Below, in pieces: positions 9,203-18,731 of a DNA stretch of 64,000 bases (positions within the stretch are counted from its first letter, which is position 1; every line of letters begins with the position of its first letter). The position numbers and the translations under genes were made by a program. The notes under the pieces are model-generated. The model did no database searches. It was not told where the DNA came from and saw nothing but the letters and a program-made list of their open reading frames with translations. The stretch spans positions 310,001 to 374,000 of the forward strand of contig NZ_BORW01000002.1 of the NCBI RefSeq assembly GCF_018333375.1. Reading direction: 5' to 3'. The stretch is from Paenibacillus cookii. Lineage in GTDB: Bacteria; Bacillota; Bacilli; Paenibacillales; Paenibacillaceae.

Positions 9203-9560
9203 GTTTATCGTCTCCCTTCGTTTTGCGGATTCCCGGCATGTCGCTCCGTGAATCCCATTCGGATTCGTTTGGATTCCGCGGCGCTTCGGCCCGGACCGTT
9301 CCAAACAAGCGCTTTCATGAGCGCGCAAAGGAACCCTGGCCTTGTCAACCTTTGGCATTCAACGCCTGGTATACATAACTTCCTCATTCATATAAATCAA
9401 AAAAAATTGTAAATGACGACTTGGATTTAAACAATGATATATACGAATATCCAATTGATATATCGTGAGACGGGAATTTTTCAGTGCGGCCGCCGTAACA
9501 AAAGGAAGCCGATCCGCAAGCGGACCGGTTTCCTTCTTATGAAATTTCCCTTTCTCTTTG
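9203..9560. other. Intergenic region between the GH95 and carboxylesterase genes
   Basis: A 358-bp non-coding interval. The 9360-9480 part is AT-rich and holds likely promoter elements for the carboxylesterase (on the minus strand TTTACA and TATATG-like boxes around 9385-9412). The left end carries the GH95 terminator at 9495-9537. I see no supported gene here. Confidence 0.5.
9495..9537 (-). terminator. Intrinsic terminator of the GH95 gene
   Basis: The minus strand reads GGAAACCGGTCCGC, a 2-nt loop, then GCGGATCGGCTTCC with two mismatches, followed by TTTTGTT. It lies 24 nt past the GH95 stop codon. Confidence 0.82.
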
Positions 9561-11894
9561 TTATATGGATGGGAGCAAATTCTCCGTTTCGATCCGGTAG
9601 GCTGCTCCCGGTTCCGTATAAAAACGGATGAAACCTTCCCGGTTGTTTCCTTGGGATATCTTGTTTCCATCCCTCTTCACCACGACGGGCTGCCGGTAAC
9701 GAACCGTGCACGGGCCCCCAACGGTGGATACAATCGTCGCGTGCGTCAACTTCCCTGCTTTCCACGCCATGTCGACGGTAAAGCCGCCCCTGGCGCGAAG
9801 CCCCTTGACGGCCCCCTCCGACCAGGAAGCGGGCAGAGCCGGCAGCAGCTCAAGCCGACCGGCATGGCTCTGCAGCAGCATCTCGGCTACCGCGGCCGTC
9901 CCGCCGAAATTTCCGTCAATCTGGAACGGCGGGTGGTTATCCAGGAAGTTTGGCAGCGTGGAATGCATCAAAAGCGCAGCGAGATGATCTGCCGCCGCTT
10001 CCGCGTCCCTGAGCCTCGCCCAGAAATTGATGATCCACGCCCGGCTCCAGCCCGTATGGCCGCCGCCGTTCGCAAGGCGCCGTTCCAGCGTGCTTCTCGC
10101 CGCCTTGGCCAGCTCCGGCGTTCCCTCCGGCGTGATTTGGCTGCCGGGATACAGGGCAAACAAATGCGAAATATGGCGATGGCCGGGTTCGGCTTCCTCA
10201 TAATCCTCGTACCATTCCTGCAGTTGGCCGTACCTGCCGATCTTTGGCTGCGGCAGTTTGTCCATCACGCGTTTCAGCTCCCCTCCAACGGCTTCGTTCC
10301 CGGCAACGCCAAGGATCGCCTCCGCTTCAAGGACCGCCGCAAACAACTCGCGGATGATTTGGGTGTCCATCGATGGCCCTGCGCACAGAACGCCCGATTC
10401 TCCGTTCGGAAGAATATAGGTGTTCTCCGGGGATACCGACGGGCAGGTCACCATTTCGCCCCCCGGCGTTTCGACCACGTAATCGACCAGAAACTCCGCC
10501 GCTTCCCGAAGCGTGGGATACGCCTGCCTCAGAAACTCCGCGTTCATCGAAAAACGGTAATGCTCCCACAAATGCAGCGAAAGCCACGCCGCGCCCATCG
10601 GCCAGTAGGAAGCGGGGAGGTATGAATCCTGAGGAGCCGTATCGGCCCAAATGTCCGTATTATGATGAGCCGCAAATCCCCTGCAGCCATACATGACGCC
10701 CGCCGTACGCCTGCCCGTCTCACGCATCCGTTCCAGCAGATCGAACAGCGGCCCATGGCACTCCGCAAGATGGCATGATTCCGCCGGCCAATAGTTCATT
10801 TGGGCGTTGATGTTGATCGTATACTTGCTGTCCCACGGCGGGAGGAAGTGCTCATTCCAAATGCCTTGCAGATTGGCGGGAAGCGAGCCGGGACGGCTGC
10901 TTGCAATCAACAGGTAGCGTCCATATTGAAAATACAGCGCAAGCAGTCCCGGATCCGCTCCGCCGCGGCGCATGCGCTCCATGCGGTCCGGGAGGCTCAT
11001 GCGTTCAAGTTCAGCGTCAGTCGGACCGAGGGAGAGCGAAACCCGGCCAAACAATGCGCGGTAATCGTCGGCGTGGCGCTGATACAGGTCCCCGTAGCTT
11101 AGCGACAGGGCGCGTTCCGCCCTTTTCATGGCATCCCGAAGCGGATCCCGGGTCCTGAACGTTGTTGCCGCAGCCAGCACTAATGTAACGTGATCCGCCT
11201 TCTCCACCAGGAGATGCTCGCCTACAGCCTTCAGCGTTCCGCCTTCCGCCGCCGCCTTCAATACCGTGCCGAACAGGCTGCCGCCTTCGCCGCCGCAGCT
11301 GCCGCTCATCCAGATGGCATCGTCTCCGGTTCTTCCGGTTCTGTCCGCATACCGCCATCGTCCCCGCTCCAGTCGCGCAGAAAAGCCGATGGATCCCGGC
11401 TGGTCTGCGGTCAGTCGGATGACGATGACCTGATCGGGATAGCTGGCGAACCATTCACGCTGGAACGTAACGCCCCCTTGCTTGAAGCTGACGGTTACGG
11501 CAGCATGGTCCAAATCCAGCATCCGGGAGTAGCCTTCCGGCTTGCCGGCCGGAAGCGCAAAATCCAGCAGCAGATGCCCTAGCGGAAGGTAGTGCCGCTG
11601 CGTTTCCGGCAGGCCGGACAGCGCAAGCCCTGCCAGGCGCTCCGCTTCCTTCGGTTTTCCCTCGAAGATAAGCCTCCGGATTTCCGGCAGATTCTCTTTG
11701 GCGTCCGGGTTGTTGCGGTCTCGCGGTCCGCCGTACCACACGGAATCCTCGTTGAGCTGGAGCCGCTCCTGCCGAGGCTGGCCGTATACCATGGCCCCCA
11801 GCCGTCCGTTGCCGATCGGCAGCGCCTCCTCCCATGCGTTGGCAGGTTCCTCGAACAGCAGCGAGCATTTCGGGCGCGTGGGTCGTTCCTTCAC
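9561..11894 (-). CDS. GH95 family alpha-L-fucosidase / alpha-L-galactosidase
   Basis: A 777-residue inverting glycosidase of family GH95. The N-terminal domain begins with [18 protein letters not shown] and [17 protein letters not shown], both family hallmarks. In the (alpha/alpha)6 catalytic part, N361 and N363 in [11 protein letters not shown] correspond to the paired base-activating Asn residues, E490 in PSVSPENTY to the general acid region and D660 in [11 protein letters not shown] to the second carboxylate; HHNTDIW (410-416) and [13 protein letters not shown] are also conserved. There is no signal peptide, so it acts on imported oligosaccharides. The family contains both fucosidases and L-galactosidases and sequence alone does not separate them here. 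GTG is the start (GGAGAG 9 nt upstream). It lies in line with the oxidative sugar genes at 12.1-14.9 kb. Confidence 0.93.
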   Translation of the reverse strand: MKERPTRPKCSLLFEEPANAWEEALPIGNGRLGAMVYGQPRQERLQLNEDSVWYGGPRDRNNPDAKENLPEIRRLIFEGKPKEAERLAGLALSGLPETQRHYLPLGHLLLDFALPAGKPEGYSRMLDLDHAAVTVSFKQGGVTFQREWFASYPDQVIVIRLTADQPGSIGFSARLERGRWRYADRTGRTGDDAIWMSGSCGGEGGSLFGTVLKAAAEGGTLKAVGEHLLVEKADHVTLVLAAATTFRTRDPLRDAMKRAERALSLSYGDLYQRHADDYRALFGRVSLSLGPTDAELERMSLPDRMERMRRGGADPGLLALYFQYGRYLLIASSRPGSLPANLQGIWNEHFLPPWDSKYTININAQMNYWPAESCHLAECHGPLFDLLERMRETGRRTAGVMYGCRGFAAHHNTDIWADTAPQDSYLPASYWPMGAAWLSLHLWEHYRFSMNAEFLRQAYPTLREAAEFLVDYVVETPGGEMVTCPSVSPENTYILPNGESGVLCAGPSMDTQIIRELFAAVLEAEAILGVAGNEAVGGELKRVMDKLPQPKIGRYGQLQEWYEDYEEAEPGHRHISHLFALYPGSQITPEGTPELAKAARSTLERRLANGGGHTGWSRAWIINFWARLRDAEAAADHLAALLMHSTLPNFLDNHPPFQIDGNFGGTAAVAEMLLQSHAGRLELLPALPASWSEGAVKGLRARGGFTVDMAWKAGKLTHATIVSTVGGPCTVRYRQPVVVKRDGNKISQGNNREGFIRFYTEPGAAYRIETENLLPSI

Positions 11895-12101
11895 GAAGCT
11901 TCACTCTCCATCTCTTTAATTTAGAGTCGCCGTTGCCAGCTTGACTCTTGATCATCCAGCGTAACAAATTCATTATCCCTGCGACGGACGGATGGGCACC
12001 ATTCGCATCATTTTACATGCCCGCCCGATTTTTACTTTTTATCGGTTCGATATTAGCCACGCCGCTTCTCCAGTCCGCCAACATGGCGGTATGCTGAGCG
12101 A

Positions 12102-13121
12102 TCAGTCCAGTTCCACCAAAGCCTTGATTACCTTCGACTCCGGTTTGAGCCAGGCATCGAACTGACCGATCATGTCTTCGAATCCGCAGCGGTGGGTAAT
12201 GTAACGGCCGACATCGATATCTCCCGCCGATATCGCCGCAAGCACCCGTTCAAAATCCTCCCGCGTAGCGTTTCTGCTGCCCTGCAGCGTCATTTCGCGT
12301 GCATGGAATTCGGGGTCGCTAAAGGTGATGGCGCCTTTCACCAACCCGACGTAGGTCAGGGAGCCGCCGTGGCCGACGAGCCCAAAGGCGCTTTCCATCG
12401 AAGAGGCATTTCCGGTGGCGTCGATAACGTATGCCGGGAAGCTGCCGTCCGTTAGCTCGGCCAGCCGCTCCTTCGGCTCCCGGAGCGCGTTTACCGTATG
12501 CTCGGCCTTGGCCCAGACCTTGCAAAAAGCAAGACGATCGTCGTTCACGTCCATCGCGATGATCCCCGCGCCGGCGAAACGTGCCATCGCCATCACGCCA
12601 AGTCCGATCGGTCCGGCGCCGATGACGAGCACCTGGTCGCCGGCGCCCACCCCCGAACGGCGGACGGCATGCGCGCCGATCGCCAGCGGCTCCAGCATCG
12701 CCGCCTGATCCAGCGTCAGTCCTTCCGTCTTGATGAGACAATGCACGGGCACCGCAATTCTCTCACGCATCCCGCCGTCCACATGGACGCCGAGCACCTC
12801 CATATGTTGGCAGCAATTCGTTTTCCCGCTGCGGCAGGCCCGGCAACGGCCGCAATGAACGTACGGGATCAGGCTGACCTGATCGCCTGCCCGGAGCCCT
12901 TCCCGGTTACGGCCGATTTGCTCGATCGTCCCGGCAAGTTCGTGGCCGAGCACGCGCGGGTATGCAAAATAAGGCTGATGGCCCCGGTACGCGTGCAGGT
13001 CGGTTCCGCAGATGCCGATCCTCCGAATCCTTACGATCGCTTCGCCCTCTCGCATTTGCGGCTCCGGCAAATCCTTCCGAAACTCGAATCGTCCGACCTC
13101 CTCGCAGATGATCCCCTTCAT
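12102..13121 (-). CDS. Zn-dependent L-galactonate-5-dehydrogenase-like oxidoreductase
   Basis: A 339-residue medium-chain dehydrogenase. Catalytic zinc ligands are C38 and H60/E61 (ICGTDLHAYRGHQPYFAYPRVLGHE); the structural zinc uses C90, C93, C96 and C104 (HCGRCRACRSGKTNCC); the NAD site is VIGAGPIGLG. The HAYRGHQPYF, GVHVDGG, VIDATGN and FSDPEFHAREMTLQGSRNAT segments resemble E. coli LgoD (YjjN), which oxidises L-galactonate to tagaturonate (from memory of that family). The start is set at 13121, where ATG overlaps the stop of the upstream aldo-keto reductase as ATGA, implying translational coupling. With the reductase and lactonase it would form steps 1-3 of L-galactose (or L-fucose) oxidation. 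The exact substrate is inference. Confidence 0.85.
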   Translation of the reverse strand: MKGIICEEVGRFEFRKDLPEPQMREGEAIVRIRRIGICGTDLHAYRGHQPYFAYPRVLGHELAGTIEQIGRNREGLRAGDQVSLIPYVHCGRCRACRSGKTNCCQHMEVLGVHVDGGMRERIAVPVHCLIKTEGLTLDQAAMLEPLAIGAHAVRRSGVGAGDQVLVIGAGPIGLGVMAMARFAGAGIIAMDVNDDRLAFCKVWAKAEHTVNALREPKERLAELTDGSFPAYVIDATGNASSMESAFGLVGHGGSLTYVGLVKGAITFSDPEFHAREMTLQGSRNATREDFERVLAAISAGDIDVGRYITHRCGFEDMIGQFDAWLKPESKVIKALVELD

Positions 13122-14083
13122 GATCTGCGCTCCCCGCTCTGCCGGTTCGGCTGTTCGCCCCATTCCGGCCGTCCGCTCGGCCATGTTGCGCCATCGATCG
13201 GCTTCAGGATCTCCAGCACTTCCCGCAGCAATGGTTCATCGAGGGGTTCTTCCGTCCACAAAATATTGTTGCGAATATGTTCCGGGGTTGCCGTGCTGAC
13301 CAGCGTCGTCGGAATGCGTTCATTTGACGTGGAGAACTGGATCGCCAGCTTCGCAATGTCCGCTCCTTGGCGCCGGCAATGTTCGGCGGCCCGCCGGCAA
13401 ACGGCCCGGATGTCCTCGTCCGCGGGATGCCACTCCGGCACGTCCCGGTTGCCCAGCAATCCCATGGACAGCGGCGACGCGTTGATCAGGCCGGTCCCTT
13501 GCCGTTCCAGCGACGGAAGAAGACCAAGCAGCGTCGTGTCGTTCAGGGAATAGTGGCAATACGATAAGATGACATCCGGGGAGGTACGGGACAATACCGC
13601 TTCCATCATGTTTAACGGCAGGCCCGATACGCCGAAAAACCGGATTTTCCCGGATGTTTTCAACTGTTCGAGAGCGGGGATCCCTTCCTCCAAAACCTGC
13701 TCCGGTGTGCCGAATTCAATGTCGTGCAACAGCAAAATGTCGAGATAATCCGTCCCCAGGCGCCGCATGCTTTCCTCCGCGCTGCGAATGACGCGTTCCG
13801 CCGAAAAATCGAATTCGTCCTGCCCGTAACGTCCCGCTTTCGTGGACAAAACGCAGCGGTCCCGCGGAATCGTCCGCAGCGCTTCGCCCAGCACGGCTTC
13901 CGCTTTCGTCAGGCCGTAGTAGGGCGATACGTCGATCAGGTTGATGCCCATGTCGATGGCGGTATGAACCGTGCGGATCCCTTCCTCCCTTTGAACGTCC
14001 CGGAACACCCCTCCGAGCGAAGACGCTCCGAAACTTAATGCCGATACATTCAGACCGGTGTTCCCCAACTTTCTGTATTTCAT
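13118..14083 (-). CDS. Aldo/keto reductase, L-galactose/L-fucose dehydrogenase type
   Basis: A 321-residue NAD(P)-dependent enzyme with the AKR tetrad D51, Y56, K82 and H120 (IDVSPYYG, LSTKAGRY, ILLLHDIEFG). It follows the plant L-galactose dehydrogenase pattern along its whole length (LGNTGLNVSALSFGASSLG, DVILSYCHYSLND, INASPLSMGLL, PEWHPA); bacterial relatives oxidise L-fucose or L-galactose to the 1,5-lactone. The RBS GGGGGAG is 7 nt from ATG. Its stop overlaps the start of the Zn-dehydrogenase gene and it lies 18 bp after the lactonase gene, giving a tight operon. L-fucose is 6-deoxy-L-galactose, so either sugar, released by GH95, is a plausible substrate. Confidence 0.87.
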   Translation of the reverse strand: MKYRKLGNTGLNVSALSFGASSLGGVFRDVQREEGIRTVHTAIDMGINLIDVSPYYGLTKAEAVLGEALRTIPRDRCVLSTKAGRYGQDEFDFSAERVIRSAEESMRRLGTDYLDILLLHDIEFGTPEQVLEEGIPALEQLKTSGKIRFFGVSGLPLNMMEAVLSRTSPDVILSYCHYSLNDTTLLGLLPSLERQGTGLINASPLSMGLLGNRDVPEWHPADEDIRAVCRRAAEHCRRQGADIAKLAIQFSTSNERIPTTLVSTATPEHIRNNILWTEEPLDEPLLREVLEILKPIDGATWPSGRPEWGEQPNRQSGERRS

Positions 14084-14101
14084 CGTTTCGCTCCCCCGTT
14101 T

Positions 14102-14941
14102 TTAAGGCTGATTCAGCTTATAAAACCTCGCGGCGTTGGCGCCGAAGACCGCTTCGATCGCTTCCGCGGGCAGCCGGTCCTGCAGCGCTTGCCGCAACAC
14201 GTCCACGACTTCATCATAGGTTGCAGCCAGAAGGCACACGGGCCAATCGCTGCCGAACATCACCCTTTCCGGCCCGAACAAATCAAGCGTTTCATGGACG
14301 TAAGCCGTGAAATCTTCCATTTTCCATTCCCGGCGGTTCGCCTCCGTCACCATCCCCGACAGCTTGCAGTATATGTTCGGATATCGGGCCATTTCGGCCA
14401 TGTGGCTTCTCCACGGCTCCATCCCTCCCGAAGCGATCGGCGGTTTCGCCAAATGGTCGACGACGCCCCGTAGATGCGGAATCCGTTCCAGCAATCGGAC
14501 AAGCTGCGGCAGCTGATGCGACAATACCAGCAGATCAACCGGCACGGCCTCTTCCGCAAAATAGGAAAGCGCTTCTAAATAAGCAGGCGACAACATTTTG
14601 TTGGGGTCCTCCATATCCTGGATCATGACGCGAAACCCGATGAATTTCGGATGCTTCCAAAAACGAAGGTACTGTTCCATAAAAAACGGATCATCCAGAT
14701 CCAGCCAGCCGACCACACCGGCGACGAAATCAGCATTTTCGCTTAATCCGAGAATAAATTCGGTTTCCTCTATGGTTGGCGCCGCCTGCACCAGAACCGT
14801 CTTGCTTATGCCGTGTTTTTGCAAATGCGGCTCAAGGTCGGAAGGCAAATAGTCGCGAAAAAGCACCGGATACTCCGGCGTGATCCAGCCGTAATCGTTT
14901 CGATCGATCTTCCAGAAATGCTGATGAGCGTCAATACGCAT
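14102..14941 (-). CDS. Amidohydrolase, L-fucono-/L-galactono-lactonase type (COG3618)
   Basis: A 279-residue metal-dependent lactonase of the amidohydrolase superfamily. The N-terminal RIDAHQHFWK gives H6 and H8, VDHLAKP gives H163 and FGSDWPVC gives D232, the classic COG3618 ligands; characterised members open sugar 1,5-lactones such as L-fuconolactone. The start is taken at 14941 (GGAGG 7 nt upstream; an ATG 15 nt earlier overlaps the RBS). It is first in the lactonase, aldo-keto reductase, Zn-dehydrogenase operon and is divergent from an AraC regulator at 15073. It would hydrolyse the lactone made by the reductase to the aldonate oxidised by the Zn enzyme. Confidence 0.88.
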   Translation of the reverse strand: MRIDAHQHFWKIDRNDYGWITPEYPVLFRDYLPSDLEPHLQKHGISKTVLVQAAPTIEETEFILGLSENADFVAGVVGWLDLDDPFFMEQYLRFWKHPKFIGFRVMIQDMEDPNKMLSPAYLEALSYFAEEAVPVDLLVLSHQLPQLVRLLERIPHLRGVVDHLAKPPIASGGMEPWRSHMAEMARYPNIYCKLSGMVTEANRREWKMEDFTAYVHETLDLFGPERVMFGSDWPVCLLAATYDEVVDVLRQALQDRLPAEAIEAVFGANAARFYKLNQP

Positions 14942-15072
14942 GTAAGCCGCCTCCATTCCACCTTATTGTAAACATCCGATCAAAGAATAAAAATTGCCTG
15001 AACAGACAAATATATACCTTTTTTTGATAAGATAATCGTACATTCCATCCGTTCATGAAAGGCGGCGGCGCA

Positions 15073-15939
15073 ATGAAACCCATGCGCAAACATCTGGAAA
15101 ACGAGTGTTCGTTCCCTCTTCTTCTCCATTACAAAGAAACGAAAAGCCCGCAGCGCGAGCTTCCCGACCATTTGCATGAATGGTACGAGTTCGTGTACGT
15201 TTACCGCGGGAAAGGCACGTTTTTTATCGACCGGACCTTTTACGAGATGAACCCGGGCGACGTCATCGTCATTCCCGGCAACACGGTGCACCGCGCATTT
15301 CCCGACAAAGAGGATCCGGTGACGTCCTCCGCCGTTTTTTTCAGCCCGCAGCTGATCCAAAACTTGGCTTTCGGCGATGCTTACCCTTATTTGAAATTGT
15401 TTGACTCGGCCAAAAAAAGCAAGCAGTACAAATACAGCCTCTCTCCCTCGCATCGAAAAAAGCTGGAGGACGACATCGACGCCATCCGGCGCGAAGGGGA
15501 GCAGCAAAGTCCCGACAGCACTCATGCCATGGCGTTATTGCTCCATCTGACGCTGCTGCATTTAAACCGGCATTGCCTGCAGCAATCCTCCGGGACGGCC
15601 GTTCCCCATGATCCCATGGGTCCCGACTGGTTCAGGGACGTTCTTGCTTATATCAACGAACATCTCGATCAGCCCCTCGAGCTGGGCGGGCTTGCCAGAC
15701 GGACGGCCGTTTCTCCGGCCCATCTCAGCCGCGTCTTCAAGCAGCGGGTCGGCATGAACGTTACCGATTACATAGCGACGAAGCGCATTTTCGCGGCCAA
15801 AGATCTCTTGCTGCAATCCAGCGACAATATCGAGCACATCGCCATCGCCTGCGGCTTCAAGAGCATGCCTCATTTTTACCGTACCTTCAAAAGGTATGCC
15901 GGTATGACTCCGGCCTCGTACCGGAAACGCAACAGGTAG
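15073..15939 (+). CDS. AraC family transcriptional regulator
   Basis: A 288-residue activator-type protein with an N-terminal cupin (LPDHLHEWYEFVYVYRGKG, NPGDVIVIPGNTVH) and a C-terminal AraC domain (TAVSPAHLSRVFKQRVG, GFKSMPHFYRTFKRYAGMTPASYRK). ATG at 15073 is preferred since AAAGGCGG begins 15 nt upstream; the in-frame ATG at 15055 would place the RBS inside the gene. It is divergent from the lactonase operon, hence the likely regulator of the L-galactose/L-fucose genes. Confidence 0.9.
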   Translation: MKPMRKHLENECSFPLLLHYKETKSPQRELPDHLHEWYEFVYVYRGKGTFFIDRTFYEMNPGDVIVIPGNTVHRAFPDKEDPVTSSAVFFSPQLIQNLAFGDAYPYLKLFDSAKKSKQYKYSLSPSHRKKLEDDIDAIRREGEQQSPDSTHAMALLLHLTLLHLNRHCLQQSSGTAVPHDPMGPDWFRDVLAYINEHLDQPLELGGLARRTAVSPAHLSRVFKQRVGMNVTDYIATKRIFAAKDLLLQSSDNIEHIAIACGFKSMPHFYRTFKRYAGMTPASYRKRNR

Positions 15940-16036
15940 CGCCGTTTATGACGGAAATGCATCAACCCGACAAATTGCCAAATCCGAATGAATGGAAGCG
16001 GCGCAGGCCGTACGGACCCATGCCAAAAGGGCCCCT

Positions 16037-16906
16037 CTAAGTTTGATATTGCTTCCGGTACTGCGACGGGGACATCGAACAATAATGGGTGAAAGCCCGG
16101 GTAAAGGCATAAAGCGTCGGATACCCCAGCGAATAGGCGATTTCCGTAACGGCGGCCGACGTCCCGCGCAGCATTTGTTGGGCTTTGTCCATTTTGACCT
16201 TGGCAATATACCGGGCGGGCGTCAAACCCACGGCCTTGGTGAACTGCGCAGAAAAATAGGTCCGGTTCAACCCGGCATATTCGGCGACCTGCTGAACCGT
16301 GATCCCTTCAGCCGCATGCCATTCGATATATTCTGTCCATTGCGAAGCTTTGCTTTTCTTTGCGGGGCTCCGAAGCCCTTCCCCCATGCCGGCGGTCGAG
16401 GCTAAAAGGGATAACGTTTGGTACAGCAGCCCTTTCAAACCCAGGGAGACGGCTAGCTCATCGGCTTTCCCTTTTCTCCACTCCGCAAACAGCCGCCCGA
16501 TCCGGTCCTCCAGCTCCGGGGTCCACCGTCCTCTGGACCAGGGCTTCTCTAAATCGAATCCGGCCAGCCTCAGCATCTTTTCCATCCCGGGCCCGTCCAT
16601 GGCCAGCCACGTCAACTGCAGGGACGGTTCGTCGTCCGGCTTATAATACAAATACGTTTCATTCGGATACATGCAGAACGCGTCCCCCGCCTGCAGCCTG
16701 CAGGACTGTCCCTTATATTCAACCATCAGGCTGCCTTCCGTGACAAAATGAATGCTGCTGCATTCGATTCTGCGCGGACCGATCCGGTATCCCGGCTTCG
16801 CGATGTTCCGGCCCGCCCTGACCAACCAAAAGGGGCTGCCCTTATCGATTTCGGCCGGGGTGTAGTACAAAAACTCGGCAAATTCATGGTCATATTCCTG
16901 CAGCAC
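16037..16906 (-). CDS. AraC family transcriptional regulator
   Basis: A 289-residue regulator: a cupin-like N-terminal part (SIHFVTEGSLMVEYKGQ, LQAGDAFCMYPNETY) and a C-terminal AraC domain (AGLNRTYFSAQFTKAVGLTPARY, SLGYPTLYAFTRAFTHYCSMSPS). GTG at 16906 is the start because AGGAGGCG sits 6-7 nt upstream; an upstream in-frame ATG at 16969 has none. It is divergent from the sulfatase gene at 17027, which it probably regulates. Confidence 0.88.
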   Translation of the reverse strand: MLQEYDHEFAEFLYYTPAEIDKGSPFWLVRAGRNIAKPGYRIGPRRIECSSIHFVTEGSLMVEYKGQSCRLQAGDAFCMYPNETYLYYKPDDEPSLQLTWLAMDGPGMEKMLRLAGFDLEKPWSRGRWTPELEDRIGRLFAEWRKGKADELAVSLGLKGLLYQTLSLLASTAGMGEGLRSPAKKSKASQWTEYIEWHAAEGITVQQVAEYAGLNRTYFSAQFTKAVGLTPARYIAKVKMDKAQQMLRGTSAAVTEIAYSLGYPTLYAFTRAFTHYCSMSPSQYRKQYQT

Positions 16907-17026
16907 GTTTTTCGCCTCCTGAACTTCTTTTAAGACACAAACAGACAAAATGATAAATTTAGCATACAATACGCCATTCCGTTCGCATATCCTTTTTTCC
17001 TATAATCAGGGCAAGGAGGGTGACGG

Positions 17027-18562
17027 ATGAAAAAACCGAACATTTTGTTGATCACCAGCGATCAGCAGCATTGGAACACGATTGGCGCGTGGAATCCCGA
17101 AATACAGACCCCGAACCTGGACCGGCTTGTCCGGGAAGGAACGGCGTTTAACCGGGCGTATTGCCCCAATCCGACCTGCACGCCCAGCCGCGCTTCGATC
17201 ATTACCGGCATGTACCCGAGCCAGCACGGCGCGTGGACGCTTGGCACCAAATTGCTGGAAGACAGGCACACGGTAGGCGAAGATTTCAGGCAGGCCGGTT
17301 ACCGGACCGGGCTCATCGGCAAAGCCCATTTTCAGCCGCTCCGGTCGACCGAAGCGTTTCCGTCGCTTGAAGCATACCCCATTTTGCAGGATCTGGAATT
17401 TTGGAAACATTATAACGGCGAGTTTTACGGCTTCGACCATGTGGAGCTGGCCCGGAATCACACGAACGAAGCCCACGTCGGGCAGCATTATGCGCTGTGG
17501 ATGGAGGAAAAAGGCTGCCGGAACTGGAGGGACTATTTTCTGCCGCCGACCGGCACCATGGACCCGAACCGGACGTATACCTGGCCGATCCCCGAAGAGT
17601 ACCACTACAATACCTGGATTGCCGAACGAACGAATGCTTTACTGGAACAATATCACGAAAATGGCGAGAGCTTTTTCCTGTGGTCCAGCTTCTTCGACCC
17701 GCACCCGGAATATCTCGTGCCCGAGCCATGGGATACGATGTACGATCCCCAGCAGCTCACCGTTCCGCGGATGGTGCCGGGCGAGCATGACCGCAATCCG
17801 CCGCATTTTGCCAAAACCCAGGAAGAGCACCCCGACTTCTCCGATCTGCAGGAAACGGGGTACGGCATCCACGGTTACCGGTCGCATCATTATTACGAAT
17901 ATGGCAGCAGGCCGCGGCTGACGGACGACGACAAGAAAAAGCTGGTCGCCGTCTATTACGGCATGATCAGCATGATGGACAAATACATCGGGCGGATCCT
18001 CGATAAGCTGGACGAACTGGGGATGGCCGACAACACGATCGTCGTCTTTACGACGGACCACGGCCATTTCTTCGGGCAGCACGGCCTGCAGGCCAAAGGC
18101 GGGTTTCATTACGAAGACTTGATCAAGCTGCCGTTTATCGTGCGTTATCCCGGACGGGTGCCGGCAGGCAAGCGGAGCAGCGCGATCCAATCCTTGGTGG
18201 ATTTGGCTCCGACCTTTTTGTCCCTGTGCGGACTCCCGGTTCCTAACGCCATGACGGGCGTCGACCAGACAAAAGTATGGCTCGGCGAAGCGGCGCAGGC
18301 GCGCACGCACGCCATCTGCGAGTTCAGGCACGAACCGACGACGATCCATCAAAAGACCTATGTCGACGAGCGTTACAAAATCACGGTGTATTACAATCAA
18401 ACCTACGGCGAAATCTTCGATCTTCAGGAGGATCCCGGCGAGTTGAACAATGTCTGGGACGACCCGGCGTACGCCTCGCTCAAAACCGAACTGTTGCTGA
18501 AATATGTATGGGCCGAGCTGGGGAAGGAACCGATGCCGATGCCGAGAATTTCCGGAGCTTAA
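17027..18562 (+). CDS. Cys-type formylglycine sulfatase, cytoplasmic
   Basis: A 511-residue arylsulfatase-superfamily enzyme that removes sulfate esters. The activation motif C51-T-P-S-R (NPTCTPSRASIITG) carries the cysteine converted to formylglycine. Metal ligands come from ITSDQQHW near the N-terminus (D12, Q13) and FTTDHGHFFGQHG near residue 345. There is no signal peptide, so sulfate would be removed from imported sugars. AAGGAGG precedes ATG by 7 nt. It adjoins the GH95/oxidative-sugar cluster and has its own divergent AraC regulator, suggesting a sulfated carbohydrate substrate; choline-sulfatase-like or other roles are not excluded. No formylglycine-generating enzyme is recognisable in the window. 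Confidence 0.9.
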   Translation: MKKPNILLITSDQQHWNTIGAWNPEIQTPNLDRLVREGTAFNRAYCPNPTCTPSRASIITGMYPSQHGAWTLGTKLLEDRHTVGEDFRQAGYRTGLIGKAHFQPLRSTEAFPSLEAYPILQDLEFWKHYNGEFYGFDHVELARNHTNEAHVGQHYALWMEEKGCRNWRDYFLPPTGTMDPNRTYTWPIPEEYHYNTWIAERTNALLEQYHENGESFFLWSSFFDPHPEYLVPEPWDTMYDPQQLTVPRMVPGEHDRNPPHFAKTQEEHPDFSDLQETGYGIHGYRSHHYYEYGSRPRLTDDDKKKLVAVYYGMISMMDKYIGRILDKLDELGMADNTIVVFTTDHGHFFGQHGLQAKGGFHYEDLIKLPFIVRYPGRVPAGKRSSAIQSLVDLAPTFLSLCGLPVPNAMTGVDQTKVWLGEAAQARTHAICEFRHEPTTIHQKTYVDERYKITVYYNQTYGEIFDLQEDPGELNNVWDDPAYASLKTELLLKYVWAELGKEPMPMPRISGA

Positions 18563-18644
18563 AAGCGAAGCCAACGACAGCCGTTCCTCATCCGGGGCAG
18601 GAAGGCTGTGCTCACGGCTCCTTGGGCACGTTCGCACAATAAAC

Positions 18645-18678
18645 CCCCTCTGCCGCGTGGGATACGCAAGCAGAGGGG
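18645..18678 (-). terminator. Terminator-like hairpin between the sulfatase and TipA-like genes
   Basis: A 9-bp perfect inverted repeat CCCCTCTGC / GCAGAGGGG with a 16-nt loop separates two convergent genes. GTTTATTG follows on the minus strand, so it best serves the MerR gene at 18732 but may act both ways. Confidence 0.6.
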
Positions 18679-18731
18679 TGACTCCAAAAACTCCAAATCC
18701 ATATGACTTTATTGGGTCAGGCTAAGCCTGC

